The notes under the pieces were generated by a model. The model was given only the letters and a program-made list of their open reading frames with translations. It had not been told where the DNA came from and did no database searches. Shown piece after piece: positions 1-8,305 of a stretch of DNA of 23,705 bases (its first letter is position 1; each line of letters begins with the position of its first letter). The stretch lies in assembly GCA_023396615.1 (NCBI GenBank), contig JAEWVM010000178.1, forward strand, positions 1 through 23,705, in the 5' to 3' direction. The DNA comes from Spirochaetota bacterium. Its GTDB lineage: Bacteria > Spirochaetota > UBA4802 > JAFGJZ01. The position numbers and the translations under genes are program-made.

Positions 1-3000
1 ACTTCTGCCAACGCAAGCTTTTTTGCCTGTTTTCGCAGATGAAAAAGATGCTTTATATCTTCGGTTATTCTATACATGCACGGAACAAGAATTAAAGTTA
101 TCATCGTAGCAAAAATCAATCCGTACATAAAAGCGATTGATAGAGGTCTGACAAAATAATCCTTTCCTCCGATTTCAAGAACAGAAGGAAGAAGACCGAG
201 AACAGTCGTCCCGGAAGTAAGAAGAACAGGTCTTACCCTTGAAACACCGCCGACAACAAGAGCCTTCTCAAAAGGGACGCCCTTTTGTCTGAGATTCTGG
301 ATAAAATCAACCAGAACAGTCGAATTACTTACAATAACACCGGCTAGAGCGAACACTCCCAAGCATCCCATGAAAGAGAAAGGCTGACCGTGAAGAAATA
401 ATCCGAAGACTACACCTATCATCGAAAAAGGTATCGCGCTCATCAGAATTACTGCAACTGAAACATGCTCAAAGTATGCAGAAAGTAAAATAAATATGAC
501 TGCCATCGCTACCAGAAAAAGTATTCCCAAATCCTTCATGCTCTTGTCAGAATCTTCCTGCTCTCCACCATAAGCAAAAGCAGTATTCTGATATCTTGTT
601 TCAATGTCCTTGAACTTTTCTTTCAGCATTTTATTGACTTCAAAAGAAGTTGTCTTTTTGATGTCAATTTCCGCCTGAACCTGAACAAGTCTTTTGAAAT
701 TCAATCTATTTATAAAAGCAACGCCTCTTTTCTTTTCTATTGATGCAATTTTTGAAAGAGGAACAAGTCCGCCGCTAGAATTTGAAACCATGACATCATT
801 CAGACTGCTCACAGCTTTCTTGTAGGCCAAAGGAAATCTCACCCGTATATCAATTCCCTCATCGCCGATCTTCGCAGTAGAAGCAACTGAGCCTTCAAAC
901 GAAGCATTAAGAGCAACAGCCGCGGCAGTTACGGAAACACCTGTACGCTTAGCCATAACTTCATCAATTTTATAACGGAATTCATATTTTCCGTCTTCCA
1001 TATCCATTCGGACTCCGTGCACTCCCGGAATAGTATTAAGATAGTCTATATACTCCTGAGCCGCTTTAATCATTGAAGGGAAATCCTCTCCGCGGATTTC
1101 CACGTTGATAGGTTTTCCGACCGGAGGACCGTGTTTCTCCATTTCAATCTTAAGAAGAGCTTCTTTAGGAATAGTACCATCCGCAATCTTCTTGTTTACG
1201 GCTTCATTAAGAAGTGCTGTAAGCTCGGTTGCGGTTCTTTCCCTGTCCTGTTCCGGAGTCAGATATATTACAATAGTAGATTTGTGAGAACCTTCACCCG
1301 GCTGAGGATCAAGCAGACCGAAATCTTCAGTACCGACCCGGGATCTTATAGCCTTCAATTCTCCTTCTTTAAAAATAGATTGAGTTATATCTTCAATAGG
1401 TTTTACAATCGAGAGGTTTTTCCCAAGATTATATTCATTCGGAAAATAGCATTTTATGGTGATTTTTTCTTCACCGCCGCCCGGCATAAACTGAAATTTT
1501 ACGATTCCGCTTCCAATCATAAATATGCTTCCGAAGAAAACAAAAGACAAAATTATGAAAGTCAGATAACGGTGATGTATTGCCTTCTCAAGAAAAGTTT
1601 TGTACTTTTTCTGCATAAACCCGAAAAAGCCCGGAGCAAAAACCAGTTCAGATTCATCAGGAACGGCATCATGTCCGTGCTTGCTCGAAAGAAACATGTT
1701 CAAGAATGAAGGAAGAATGAAAAGCGCACATATCTGTGAACCTGCAAGACATATTAAAAGGACAATCGGAATTGCCTTAACAAACTTTCCTATAATTCCT
1801 GTCAGAATGGCAAGGGGCATAAACGCAGCGAATACACAGCAGAAAGAAAGAAGAAGAGGCTTCCACACCTCGGCAATTCCCATAGCGATTGCATTGGTTT
1901 TTCTGTGTCCGAGCTCCATATATCTGTGAGTGTTTTCACTTACAACAATACTCGCGTCTACAATCATACCGAGAACCATTATCATACCGAACATACTGAT
2001 AACGTTTATTGTTATGCCGAATCCGTTCATTCCGAGAAATCCGAGCATAAACGAAACCGGAAAGCAGATCGTTATAATGGAAGCCATTCTTATGCCGAGA
2101 AATACTATTATTATTCCGGCACAAAGAACAAGTCCAAGCAAAGCATTTGATATTACAGAACTTACCTGTCTTTCAGTATAATCGCTCTGATCGAGAAAAA
2201 TATTATATTCTACATTACCAAAAGAAAATTTCTTGATATTCTCTCTGATTTTCTGAGACATATCGATTTCGTCATACTCTCTTTTCTTTTTAACCGTAAA
2301 AACAACAGCTGTCTTTCCGTTAACACGTTCGAAACTGTCAGCTTCTTCAACGGTATCTTTAACAGTAGCAACATCCGCTATTCTCGTAGTAAACCCGTAA
2401 TCATTCGAGCTTATAACCGTGTTTAAAACTTCATTGATAGTCTGATACTGACCTTTTGTTCTGAGAATGTATTCTTTCTCATTTATGTAAAGTGAACCGC
2501 CCGGAAGATCCAGATTTCTTAATTTAACCGCATTGACAATGTCGTTAAGCGCAAGATGATACTTTTCCAGCTTATTGGGGTCGGCTTCAACCAGCCACTC
2601 ACGGTCAAGAAATCCGTAATCTTCGACTTCGGCAACTCCTTCAATATCTTCTAAAAAATCTTTAAATTTGTCAGCGGTCATACGAAGATCTTCGTATTTC
2701 ACCGAATCATCTTTTCCGAAAAGTGCGATATCTACAACCTGGGTTTTGTCGAGCTTGAGCTCCTCGACAATAGGTTTTTCCGCGTTCGAAGGAAGATCTT
2801 CAACGAGATCCACTGCGTCTTTGATATCGGTAACTATTTCCGAAGTATTCGATTGATTCATGTCGATATAAACAACTATCACCGACACGTTTTCAATATT
2901 ATAAGAACGAACCTTATCCAATCCGCTGACTTCTTTTATTTTTTTTTCAATCGGCGTTGTAATAAGATTTTCGATTTCTTCCGGAGAACCTCCCGGATAA

Positions 3001-3152
3001 ATCGTTTTAACCGTTACCATGTCGAAATTAACCTGAGGATATGCTTCTCTGTTGGTATTCAGAAAAGTAAATAATCCCGCACCGACTATCATTATAACTA
3101 CAATGACTGCCAGCTGTTTCTGTCTTGATAAATAGCTGAAAAAGGCCCCCAT
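1..3152 (-). CDS. RND-family (AcrB/HAE1-like) efflux pump, 3' end cut by window
   Basis: This is an inner-membrane proton-driven RND pump subunit that normally works with a periplasmic adaptor and an outer-membrane channel. The frame is open for about 1050 codons from ATG at 3152, preceded by GGAGG, and runs off the left edge, so the C-terminus is missing. The full family length is about 1030-1100 residues. Visible signatures are the TM4 stretch GMIVDASIVVSEN near residues 395-407, and late in the gene GVIVSNSTVLVDFI followed by RVRPVLLTSGTTVLGLLP, both hallmarks of the C-terminal half. The TM4 acidic pair (D407/D408 in AcrB) is reduced to one Asp, D399, followed by Ala. It lies 30 nt after the TetR gene and is probably co-transcribed with it. 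No adaptor gene lies between them, so one must be downstream beyond the edge or elsewhere. The substrate cannot be told. Confidence 0.93.
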   Translation of the reverse strand, partial: MGAFFSYLSRQKQLAVIVVIMIVGAGLFTFLNTNREAYPQVNFDMVTVKTIYPGGSPEEIENLITTPIEKKIKEVSGLDKVRSYNIENVSVIVVYIDMNQSNTSEIVTDIKDAVDLVEDLPSNAEKPIVEELKLDKTQVVDIALFGKDDSVKYEDLRMTADKFKDFLEDIEGVAEVEDYGFLDREWLVEADPNKLEKYHLALNDIVNAVKLRNLDLPGGSLYINEKEYILRTKGQYQTINEVLNTVISSNDYGFTTRIADVATVKDTVEEADSFERVNGKTAVVFTVKKKREYDEIDMSQKIRENIKKFSFGNVEYNIFLDQSDYTERQVSSVISNALLGLVLCAGIIIVFLGIRMASIITICFPVSFMLGFLGMNGFGITINVISMFGMIMVLGMIVDASIVVSENTHRYMELGHRKTNAIAMGIAEVWKPLLLSFCCVFAAFMPLAILTGIIGKFVKAIPIVLLICLAGSQICALFILPSFLNMFLSSKHGHDAVPDESELVFAPGFFGFMQKKYKTFLEKAIHHRYLTFIILSFVFFGSIFMIGSGIVKFQFMPGGGEEKITIKCYFPNEYNLGKNLSIVKPIEDITQSIFKEGELKAIRSRVGTEDFGLLDPQPGEGSHKSTIVIYLTPEQDRERTATELTALLNEAVNKKIADGTIPKEALLKIEMEKHGPPVGKPINVEIRGEDFPSMIKAAQEYIDYLNTIPGVHGVRMDMEDGKYEFRYKIDEVMAKRTGVSVTAAAVALNASFEGSVASTAKIGDEGIDIRVRFPLAYKKAVSSLNDVMVSNSSGGLVPLSKIASIEKKRGVAFINRLNFKRLVQVQAEIDIKKTTSFEVNKMLKEKFKDIETRYQNTAFAYGGEQEDSDKSMKDLGILFLVAMAVIFILLSAYFEHVSVAVILMSAIPFSMIGVVFGLFLHGQPFSFMGCLGVFALAGVIVSNSTVLVDFIQNLRQKGVPFEKALVVGGVSRVRPVLLTSGTTVLGLLPSVLEIGGKDYFVRPLSIAFMYGLIFATMITLILVPCMYRITEDIKHLFHLRKQAKKLALAE

Positions 3153-3182
3153 CTTCACTTCCTCCAATATTTTCTATATAAA

Positions 3183-3974
3183 CTAAACTTCGAAATTATC
3201 GCCTGTAATCTTTGACACTATTCTCATTACTCCGCCGAGTGTGCCGAACTTGTTGATTTTAACCGACTCTGCCAGTATTTCCAATGTAATTTTCTTGAGA
3301 TCTTCAGGAAGAACCGTCACATTCGACTTGTCAGTCAGAATGCTGTTGATTTTATCAACCTGATAATTGTATACCGCTTTCTGAAAATCTCCGCCGTAAA
3401 AATCTTCACCCATAAACGATGATATCTTTTTCATACCGAAGTGAATAATGTTTCCCTGAAAAATATCACACGCGAAAATAAATGAATTTGAAACTTTCAT
3501 TCTTCCGGATTCAACTCCATCCGAAATGATTTTCATCAGATATCTTTCAGAATACAGCTTGTCATATTCTTCCATTAGATTTTGGATTTTAGTGCAGTCA
3601 TCATCCGCCATGACTCGATGATAAAAACGGATAATATTAGTCGGATCTATGAGTGAAACTACTGCATTAAAACAAAAAACAGCCAGATTAAGCTTCTGCT
3701 CAGGCAGTAGTTTTTCCGGATACGGAAAAATCTTTAATTCATCAATAACTCTGTAATCGAGAAAGAACTTCAAAACTTCATGATAAAGATTTTCTTTAGT
3801 TTTGAAATGGTAATGAAGAAGTCCTGATGCGACTCCCGCGCGTTTAGCAATTTCGCCGGTACGCGTACCGTCAAAGCCCTTTTCGCCGAATTCGGCAATT
3901 GCAGCTTCTAAAATTTGAATTTTTGCTTCTCTTTCGTTCATTTCATTGTCCACACAATCAATATGTTTGACCAT
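3183..3974 (-). CDS. TetR/AcrR-family transcriptional regulator
   Basis: A probable repressor of the adjacent RND pump. Residues 17-65 form the TetR DNA-binding domain: ILEAAIAEFGEKGF, then TRTGEIAKRAGVASGLLHYHF, then KTKENLYHEVL, which is the classical helix-turn-helix with the terminal HYHF-x-x-K-E-x-L motif. The remaining ~195 residues form a helical ligand-binding domain without recognisable similarity. The start is uncertain: ATG at 3974 has no good ribosome site, and the in-frame ATG at 3941 (252 aa) would also keep the whole domain. It precedes the RND gene in the same direction. A perfect palindrome at 3984-4000 lies directly upstream, which fits autoregulation of the TetR-RND operon. 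The family assignment is firm; the inducer is unknown. Confidence 0.93.
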   Translation of the reverse strand: MVKHIDCVDNEMNEREAKIQILEAAIAEFGEKGFDGTRTGEIAKRAGVASGLLHYHFKTKENLYHEVLKFFLDYRVIDELKIFPYPEKLLPEQKLNLAVFCFNAVVSLIDPTNIIRFYHRVMADDDCTKIQNLMEEYDKLYSERYLMKIISDGVESGRMKVSNSFIFACDIFQGNIIHFGMKKISSFMGEDFYGGDFQKAVYNYQVDKINSILTDKSNVTVLPEDLKKITLEILAESVKINKFGTLGGVMRIVSKITGDNFEV

Positions 3975-3983
3975 TCAATCAGT

Positions 3984-4000
3984 TTGACAATAATTGTCAA
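3984..4000. promoter_or_regulatory. Perfect 17-bp palindrome, probable TetR operator
   Basis: TTGACAAT-A-ATTGTCAA is a perfect inverted repeat with 8-bp arms around one base. It sits 10 bp upstream of the ATG of the TetR gene, in the 130-bp gap shared with the divergent secreted-protein gene. Palindromes of this size next to a TetR gene are typical operators. The arm also contains TTGACA, so the site may overlap a -35 box on the minus strand, but I see no convincing -10. Binding by the neighbouring regulator is inferred. Confidence 0.65.
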
Positions 4001-4104
4001 GATTAATCCTTCTAGCTCACCTTTAGTAAACTATATGACGAAAATCTTTTTAACCTATTGCTATTAACCTTCATTCTTTCTGCAATTTTTCCGATAAATT
4101 ACCA

Positions 4105-4794
4105 ATGAGACGTTTTACTTTTATATTACTTGTGACAATATCTCTTCTGCCGTCGGTAAGTTCCGGGGAAAATTACCAGTATCAATACTTTAACCGCGAC
4201 AAAGACAAATATGTTCCTTTTTCTGACTATATTCCTCAAATCCGCCGGCATAATTACACCGTTCCGCATTTTCTGGAAGATTATTATCTACTATATGGAA
4301 TGAAGCAATATTATGACGAGAATTCTCTCAGAATGAACATACTCCGAATGAAAACTGCGCTCGAATGCAATTTTCGCCATCCTTCGAACGCTCTCATAAA
4401 AATCAGCACCGAAGAAGAGTATCTGAAATATAGAAATCTTTTTTTTATGCACATTCATATGCTTTTGTGCAGAAATTACCTCAAAATCGCTCTTCGTTAC
4501 GATAAAAGAAAGATCTATTTTTACGATGCAGATCAGGCAAAAATGCTTTCCGACAGCCTTGAAGCGGCAAAACTTTATTATAAAGACGCTTTTCCCCATT
4601 GGTATGAAGCAAAAAAATACGCAGAACAGGCATCTAAAATAAAAGTCACCACAGATCTTGGGTATATGGAAACCGAACGATTCCGGATTATCAAGGGTGA
4701 CCTTGACATGGAAAAAATCATAAAACGAGATCTTGCATCCCTTGATAAAAAAATCGCCCAGCTGAAAAGCATGGAAAGCCAAAACTCCAGATAA
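4105..4794 (+). CDS. Secreted protein of unknown function
   Basis: I do not recognise this 229-aa protein. Residues 1-21 look like a cleavable signal peptide (MRRFTFILLV then ISLLPSVSSG), with no lipobox cysteine, so the product is probably periplasmic. The mature part is rich in Tyr, Lys and Arg. From about residue 75 it appears mostly helical and ends in a charged, possibly coiled-coil segment (ASLDKKIAQL). No catalytic motif is visible. The start has no clear Shine-Dalgarno sequence, but it coincides with the signal peptide, which supports it. It is divergent from the TetR-RND operon across a 130-bp gap containing the palindrome, so it could be controlled by the same regulator. A 94-bp gap separates it from the next operon. 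The long minus-strand frames inside it look like shadows. Confidence 0.75.
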   Translation: MRRFTFILLVTISLLPSVSSGENYQYQYFNRDKDKYVPFSDYIPQIRRHNYTVPHFLEDYYLLYGMKQYYDENSLRMNILRMKTALECNFRHPSNALIKISTEEEYLKYRNLFFMHIHMLLCRNYLKIALRYDKRKIYFYDADQAKMLSDSLEAAKLYYKDAFPHWYEAKKYAEQASKIKVTTDLGYMETERFRIIKGDLDMEKIIKRDLASLDKKIAQLKSMESQNSR

Positions 4795-4811
4795 AACCTC
4801 CGAAAAGATTG

Positions 4812-4840
4812 TTGACCGATATCGGTGCTAACGATTTACA
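4812..4840 (+). promoter_or_regulatory. Putative promoter with 12-bp palindrome over the -35 box
   Basis: TTGACC at 4812-4817 and TTTACA at 4835-4840, spaced by 17 bp, could be a sigma-70-type promoter with a weak -10 for the lipoprotein-rluB operon. The perfect palindrome ACCGATATCGGT (4815-4826) overlaps the -35 box, where a repressor could block polymerase. No regulator gene is adjacent. This is pattern-based only. Confidence 0.35.
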
Positions 4841-4888
4841 TACTCTTCTGGGAATATTTTATAAATTGTCCTGATTTTGGAGAAAATG

Positions 4889-5641
4889 ATGAGTAAATAT
4901 TTTATACTTCTGGTGTTTTTATCGGCAATCGCCTGCTCAAACGACGGTCCCTTGAAACCAGGAAATATATCAAGCAATTCCCAGATAGGTCTTGTTACCG
5001 AAAAATCATCTGCACTCAGAATTGAACCATTTATATATTCATCCAGAATAATAGACCTCCCAAAGGGTGAAAAACTCGAAATTCTTGACCTTTCAAAAAA
5101 GAAATCAGCTATTGCAAAATCTGTCGATTACTGGTATAAAGTTAAAACACAAAACGGTATTACAGGCTGGATTTTCGGCGCAAACATTAAAATCTTTTCT
5201 GCCGGAAGTTCATTTTCATTAAACAATTTCGAGGAACAGCTTAAAGACGAAGAATTTGAAAAACTTTCCACTGAACTTATTGGAAAATGGTGGAGCGTGA
5301 ACACTCAGGAAGAATTCACTTCATATTGGATTGCATTATTCAAAAACGGCGAATATGAGGCAAAACATAAGGATTCAAATCATCTTTTTAAAGGAAAATA
5401 CAATATAGATGCCGCAACATCGGCTATCAGTTTTGATGAAGGCACACCTCTTGGTAATGAATTCAAATTTACTGAACGCGGGCAGAATTATTTTATAGAA
5501 TATGCTGACGACAAGAACAATTACCGTTTTAAAAGAATTTCCCTCAATCCAAAATCAGAGCAGGAAGTTGAAACGGTCGAAGAAAAAAAGGAATCAATAG
5601 AACCGGTTCCTGCTCAGGAGAATAATGATAAGAATCAATAA
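4889..5641 (+). CDS. SH3-domain lipoprotein with C-terminal beta-rich domain
   Basis: A 250-aa protein probably anchored in the outer or inner membrane by a lipid on Cys16: MSKYFILLVFLSAIAC has a basic start, a hydrophobic core and an AIA-C lipobox. Residues ~32-105 resemble a bacterial SH3-like domain (LRIEP, then LPKGEKLEILD, then DYWYKVKTQNGITGWIFG), a fold that often binds cell-wall peptides. Residues ~125-220 (LIGKWWS, FKGKYNID, YRFKRIS) look like a lipocalin-type beta sheet, and the tail is Glu/Lys-rich and probably disordered. I chose ATG at 4889 because GGAG at 4879-4882 is 6 nt upstream; a TTG at 4877 and ATG at 4886 are poorer. The gene overlaps rluB by 17 bp, so the two are co-translated. 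Its job is unknown. Confidence 0.8.
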   Translation: MSKYFILLVFLSAIACSNDGPLKPGNISSNSQIGLVTEKSSALRIEPFIYSSRIIDLPKGEKLEILDLSKKKSAIAKSVDYWYKVKTQNGITGWIFGANIKIFSAGSSFSLNNFEEQLKDEEFEKLSTELIGKWWSVNTQEEFTSYWIALFKNGEYEAKHKDSNHLFKGKYNIDAATSAISFDEGTPLGNEFKFTERGQNYFIEYADDKNNYRFKRISLNPKSEQEVETVEEKKESIEPVPAQENNDKNQ

Positions 5642-6350
5642 ATACCTTTCATCATGCGGTTTGGGATCAAGAAGAAAAGTTGAATCATACATTTTAAAAA
5701 AACAGGTATTCCTCAACGGCTCACCGGTCACGGATCTTGCCACGCTTGTTGACCCCGAACACGATACTGTAAAATGTGCCGGTCATATAGTAAAACAAGT
5801 CAGCAAAAATGTTTACGTTATGCTGAACAAACCCAAGGGTTTCATTACTACTGCAAGCGATCCGGAAGGACGCCCGACTGTAATGAATCTTCTTCCCCAG
5901 AGATATAAGGCTCTCGGCATTTTTCCTGTCGGCAGACTCGACAAGGATACAGAAGGACTTCTTCTTCTTACAAATGACGGCGAGCTTGCAAACAGACTGA
6001 TTCATCCGCGTTATGAATCAAAAAAAGAATATATAGTAACTCTCGATAAACCTCTGGAAGAAAAAGATAAACAGAGAATTGAAATGGGTGTTAAGCTCAG
6101 GGAATTTCACGCAAAACCGTGTACTATTGACCTTGTAGACAAGGAAAGCACTGTCATAAAAATGACAATTCACGAAGGAAAGAAAAGGCAGATCAGAATA
6201 ATTTTCAAAAAGTTTCAGTACAAGATAAAGAAACTTAAAAGAATTTCAATGGGCCCGATTGTTCTTTCAAACGTCAACTCAGGCTCTTTCAGAGAATTGA
6301 GACCCAGAGAATTAAAAGATCTTAAAAAATATCTCTCAATAGAATCATGA
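5625..6350 (+). CDS. rluB: RluB/RsuA-type rRNA pseudouridine synthase
   Basis: Converts a specific uridine of ribosomal RNA to pseudouridine in the cytoplasm; in RluB the target is 23S rRNA near the peptidyl-transferase centre, in RsuA it is 16S rRNA. Residues 1-48 are an S4 RNA-binding domain (RINKYLSSCGLGSRRKVE). The catalytic domain carries MLNKPKGFITTASDPEGRPT and the signature GRLDKDTEGLLLLTNDG with catalytic Asp106, followed by KRQIRIIF near residue 188. The 241-aa length and the TTASDPEGRPTV segment fit the RluB branch best, but RsuA or RluE/F cannot be excluded. ATG at 5625 is preceded by CAGGAG and overlaps the lipoprotein gene by 17 bp; its own stop overlaps the next start (ATGA). 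It is the middle gene of a three-gene operon. Confidence 0.9.
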   Translation: MIRINKYLSSCGLGSRRKVESYILKKQVFLNGSPVTDLATLVDPEHDTVKCAGHIVKQVSKNVYVMLNKPKGFITTASDPEGRPTVMNLLPQRYKALGIFPVGRLDKDTEGLLLLTNDGELANRLIHPRYESKKEYIVTLDKPLEEKDKQRIEMGVKLREFHAKPCTIDLVDKESTVIKMTIHEGKKRQIRIIFKKFQYKIKKLKRISMGPIVLSNVNSGSFRELRPRELKDLKKYLSIES

Positions 6351-6766
6351 ACTACTATTATTACAAACTCTCCCCTTTTTTCGGGACATATCTCTTGATA
6401 CTTTCGGGTTTTCTCATTCTGATTTCCATAACCGGATTTATTTTTCCGGTTAAAATTTTTCAGAAATGGGAAAAGTGGACAGAAAGCAGTTTCTTCCGTT
6501 TTCATGGAGTAGCCTTAATCGCGGGAGGATTTCCTCTTCTCAACTACAGGGGCACGGTTTCGGGAACTGCTCTTTTTATCGTCGGTCTGATTGTTATATT
6601 CACTGCCCCCTTTATCATCATTTTCCCTGAACTGTTCAGAAAAGCTCTCGATGCTACAAAGGAAGAATTTTCTGATAATGACAAGAAAGCCATTGTATAT
6701 ACCGACAGCATTGTCCGGATTCTTGTTTCTGCATTAATTATCTATGTAGTTCTGTCAGAAAAATAA
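6347..6766 (+). CDS. Small four-helix membrane protein, unknown
   Basis: This 139-aa protein is unrecognised. It has four likely membrane helices: residues ~13-35, 52-68, 72-94 and 118-137, separated by short polar stretches. A hydrophilic loop at ~96-115 (RKALDATKEEFSDNDKKA) lies between helices three and four. There is no signal peptide, no cysteine and no conserved catalytic motif. The start codon overlaps the rluB stop in an ATGA junction, which indicates translational coupling and supports this start. It closes the lipoprotein-rluB operon. A role linked to the envelope rather than to rRNA modification is only a guess. Confidence 0.75.
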   Translation: MNYYYYKLSPFFGTYLLILSGFLILISITGFIFPVKIFQKWEKWTESSFFRFHGVALIAGGFPLLNYRGTVSGTALFIVGLIVIFTAPFIIIFPELFRKALDATKEEFSDNDKKAIVYTDSIVRILVSALIIYVVLSEK

Positions 6767-6841
6767 TTTCCATATACAAAAAGCACAAAATCTGCTTGTC
6801 AAAAAACTTCACTTGCGATTCATGGAAAACGTTTGCGCGAA

Positions 6842-6887
6842 CTTGGCCTTCATAGCACAAAAATATATAAACCGAAGGCAAGGGTGG
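6842..6887 (+). promoter_or_regulatory. Leader hairpin ending at the MATE ribosome-binding site
   Basis: CTTgGCCTTC (6842-6851) pairs with GAAGGCAAG (6874-6882), giving 9 bp with one bulged G and a 22-nt AT-rich loop. The 3' arm runs into the only ribosome-site-like sequence, GGTGG at 6883-6887, 8 nt before the ATG at 6896. Such a hairpin could limit access to the site. It does not match any riboswitch class I know. Confidence 0.3.
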
Positions 6888-6895
6888 ATATTTAA

Positions 6896-8257
6896 ATGGT
6901 AAGGAGACTATACCGCGAAAGCGAATTTTACAGCATTTTCATCAGGCTTGCAATTCCTATTGCTGCGCAAAACCTGGTATCTTCATCGCTGAATTTAATA
7001 GATACCGTAATGGTCGGACGGCTCGGAGAAACTGAACTCGCAGCAACCGGCATCGGTAATCAGATATTTCTTCTTCTGGTTCTTTTTCTTTTGGGAGCCT
7101 GCGGCGGCGGAGCAATTTATACCGCGCAGTTCTGGGGGAAAAAAGACAAGGCAAACATAAAACGCATTCTCGGTCTGGTTCTGATAATATCAATCAGTGC
7201 GGCGCTTCTTACCTTCGCAGGAGCCGCGATATTCCCTGAACAAATCATCTCTTTCTTCTCAAAAGACACCCAGGTAATATATTACGGCGGAAAATATCTT
7301 TTCGCGGTGTCTTTTTCCTATGTGTTTTTCGCAATATCTTCTGCATACGGAGCTGTTATAAGAAGCACCGGCGAAGTCAAGGCTCCAATGTATATAAACA
7401 TTTCAGCCATCGCAATTAACACTTTCCTTAACTATTGTCTCATTTACGGAAATTTCGGATTTCCTGCTTACGGCGTGGTCGGAGCGGCTATTGCAACTGT
7501 TATAGCTCGCTTCATCGAAGCTGTTTCTCTTGTCTCTTTCGTTTACATAAAGAAACATACAGTTGCAGGTAAATTTAACGAACTTTTTTCATTTTCCAGA
7601 AAACTCGTCAATGATTTCTCAAGAACTACATCTGCACTTGTGGCAAAAGATATGATCTGGGGAATCGGAATGACTATCTACATGGGAATTTATGCCCGTA
7701 TGGGAACTGAAGTAGTTGCTGCAATGAATATATATTCAACTATCCGCCAGGTAACTTTTGTTGCATTTATCGGTATGGCAAATGCCTGCCTCGTTATGGT
7801 TGGAAATCTAATCGGAGCCGGTGACGAGGCAAAAGCCTATAAGTTCGCAAAAAAATTTCTTAAGCTGTCATTTATTGCAGGAATTATTATAGGACTATTT
7901 CTATTCATAGGAACGGATTTGATGCTGCTTCCATATAAGGTTTCATCTGAAGTTCTGGCAAACAGCAGAGGCATAATCCATGTATATGCAGCCAGCATGT
8001 CTATAATCGGATTCAACATGGTTGCCGTAGTCGGGGTTTTAAGGAGCGGCGGAGATACGATGTACTGCCTGATAATGGACACAGTTGCTGTTTATATAAT
8101 AGGTCTTCCTTTGGCGTATTTGTTCGGTCTTTCTCTCGAAATGTCAGTAACAGTTGTAATGATCGCAGTTACGAGTCAGGAGATTTTTAAATTCATTCTA
8201 CTCTATTATAGATACCGTTCTAAAAAATGGATCAATAATCTGGTTCACAGACTTTAA
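6896..8257 (+). CDS. MATE-family multidrug/metabolite transporter
   Basis: An inner-membrane antiporter that exports organic cations or metabolites in exchange for Na+ or H+. The 453-aa length and about twelve hydrophobic segments match the family. The N-terminal signature is clear: IPIAAQNLVSSSLNLIDTVM followed by VGRLGETELAATGIGNQ, and the second half repeats the pattern (WGIGMTIYMGIYARMGTEVV). It belongs to the NorM/DinF-type superfamily, but I cannot assign the subfamily or substrate. The start is ATG at 6896, preceded by a weak GGTGG and by a hairpin in the leader. It stands alone and converges on the following minus-strand lipoprotein through a shared terminator. Confidence 0.93.
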   Translation: MVRRLYRESEFYSIFIRLAIPIAAQNLVSSSLNLIDTVMVGRLGETELAATGIGNQIFLLLVLFLLGACGGGAIYTAQFWGKKDKANIKRILGLVLIISISAALLTFAGAAIFPEQIISFFSKDTQVIYYGGKYLFAVSFSYVFFAISSAYGAVIRSTGEVKAPMYINISAIAINTFLNYCLIYGNFGFPAYGVVGAAIATVIARFIEAVSLVSFVYIKKHTVAGKFNELFSFSRKLVNDFSRTTSALVAKDMIWGIGMTIYMGIYARMGTEVVAAMNIYSTIRQVTFVAFIGMANACLVMVGNLIGAGDEAKAYKFAKKFLKLSFIAGIIIGLFLFIGTDLMLLPYKVSSEVLANSRGIIHVYAASMSIIGFNMVAVVGVLRSGGDTMYCLIMDTVAVYIIGLPLAYLFGLSLEMSVTVVMIAVTSQEIFKFILLYYRYRSKKWINNLVHRL

Positions 8258-8264
8258 TTTTATT

Positions 8265-8305
8265 AATGAATAGCCGTCAGCCGAAAAAACTGACGGTTAT
8301 TCATT
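8265..8305. terminator. Bidirectional intrinsic terminator
   Basis: A 16-bp stem, 8265-8280 against 8290-8305, with one G-U pair and a 9-nt loop (CCGAAAAAA), lies between the convergent MATE and lipoprotein genes. T-runs are weak on both sides. The TAA of the minus-strand lipoprotein (8297-8299) lies inside the right arm. Confidence 0.75.

Noticed and set aside
1131..1709. A 192-codon plus-strand frame and smaller ones between 1105 and 3074
   Set aside because: They lie opposite the RND pump, whose own frame is continuous with family motifs in three separate stretches.
4291..4782. A 163-codon minus-strand frame inside the secreted-protein gene
   Set aside because: Antisense to a gene with a signal peptide; the translation is Phe/Cys/Ile-rich, as expected of a shadow frame.
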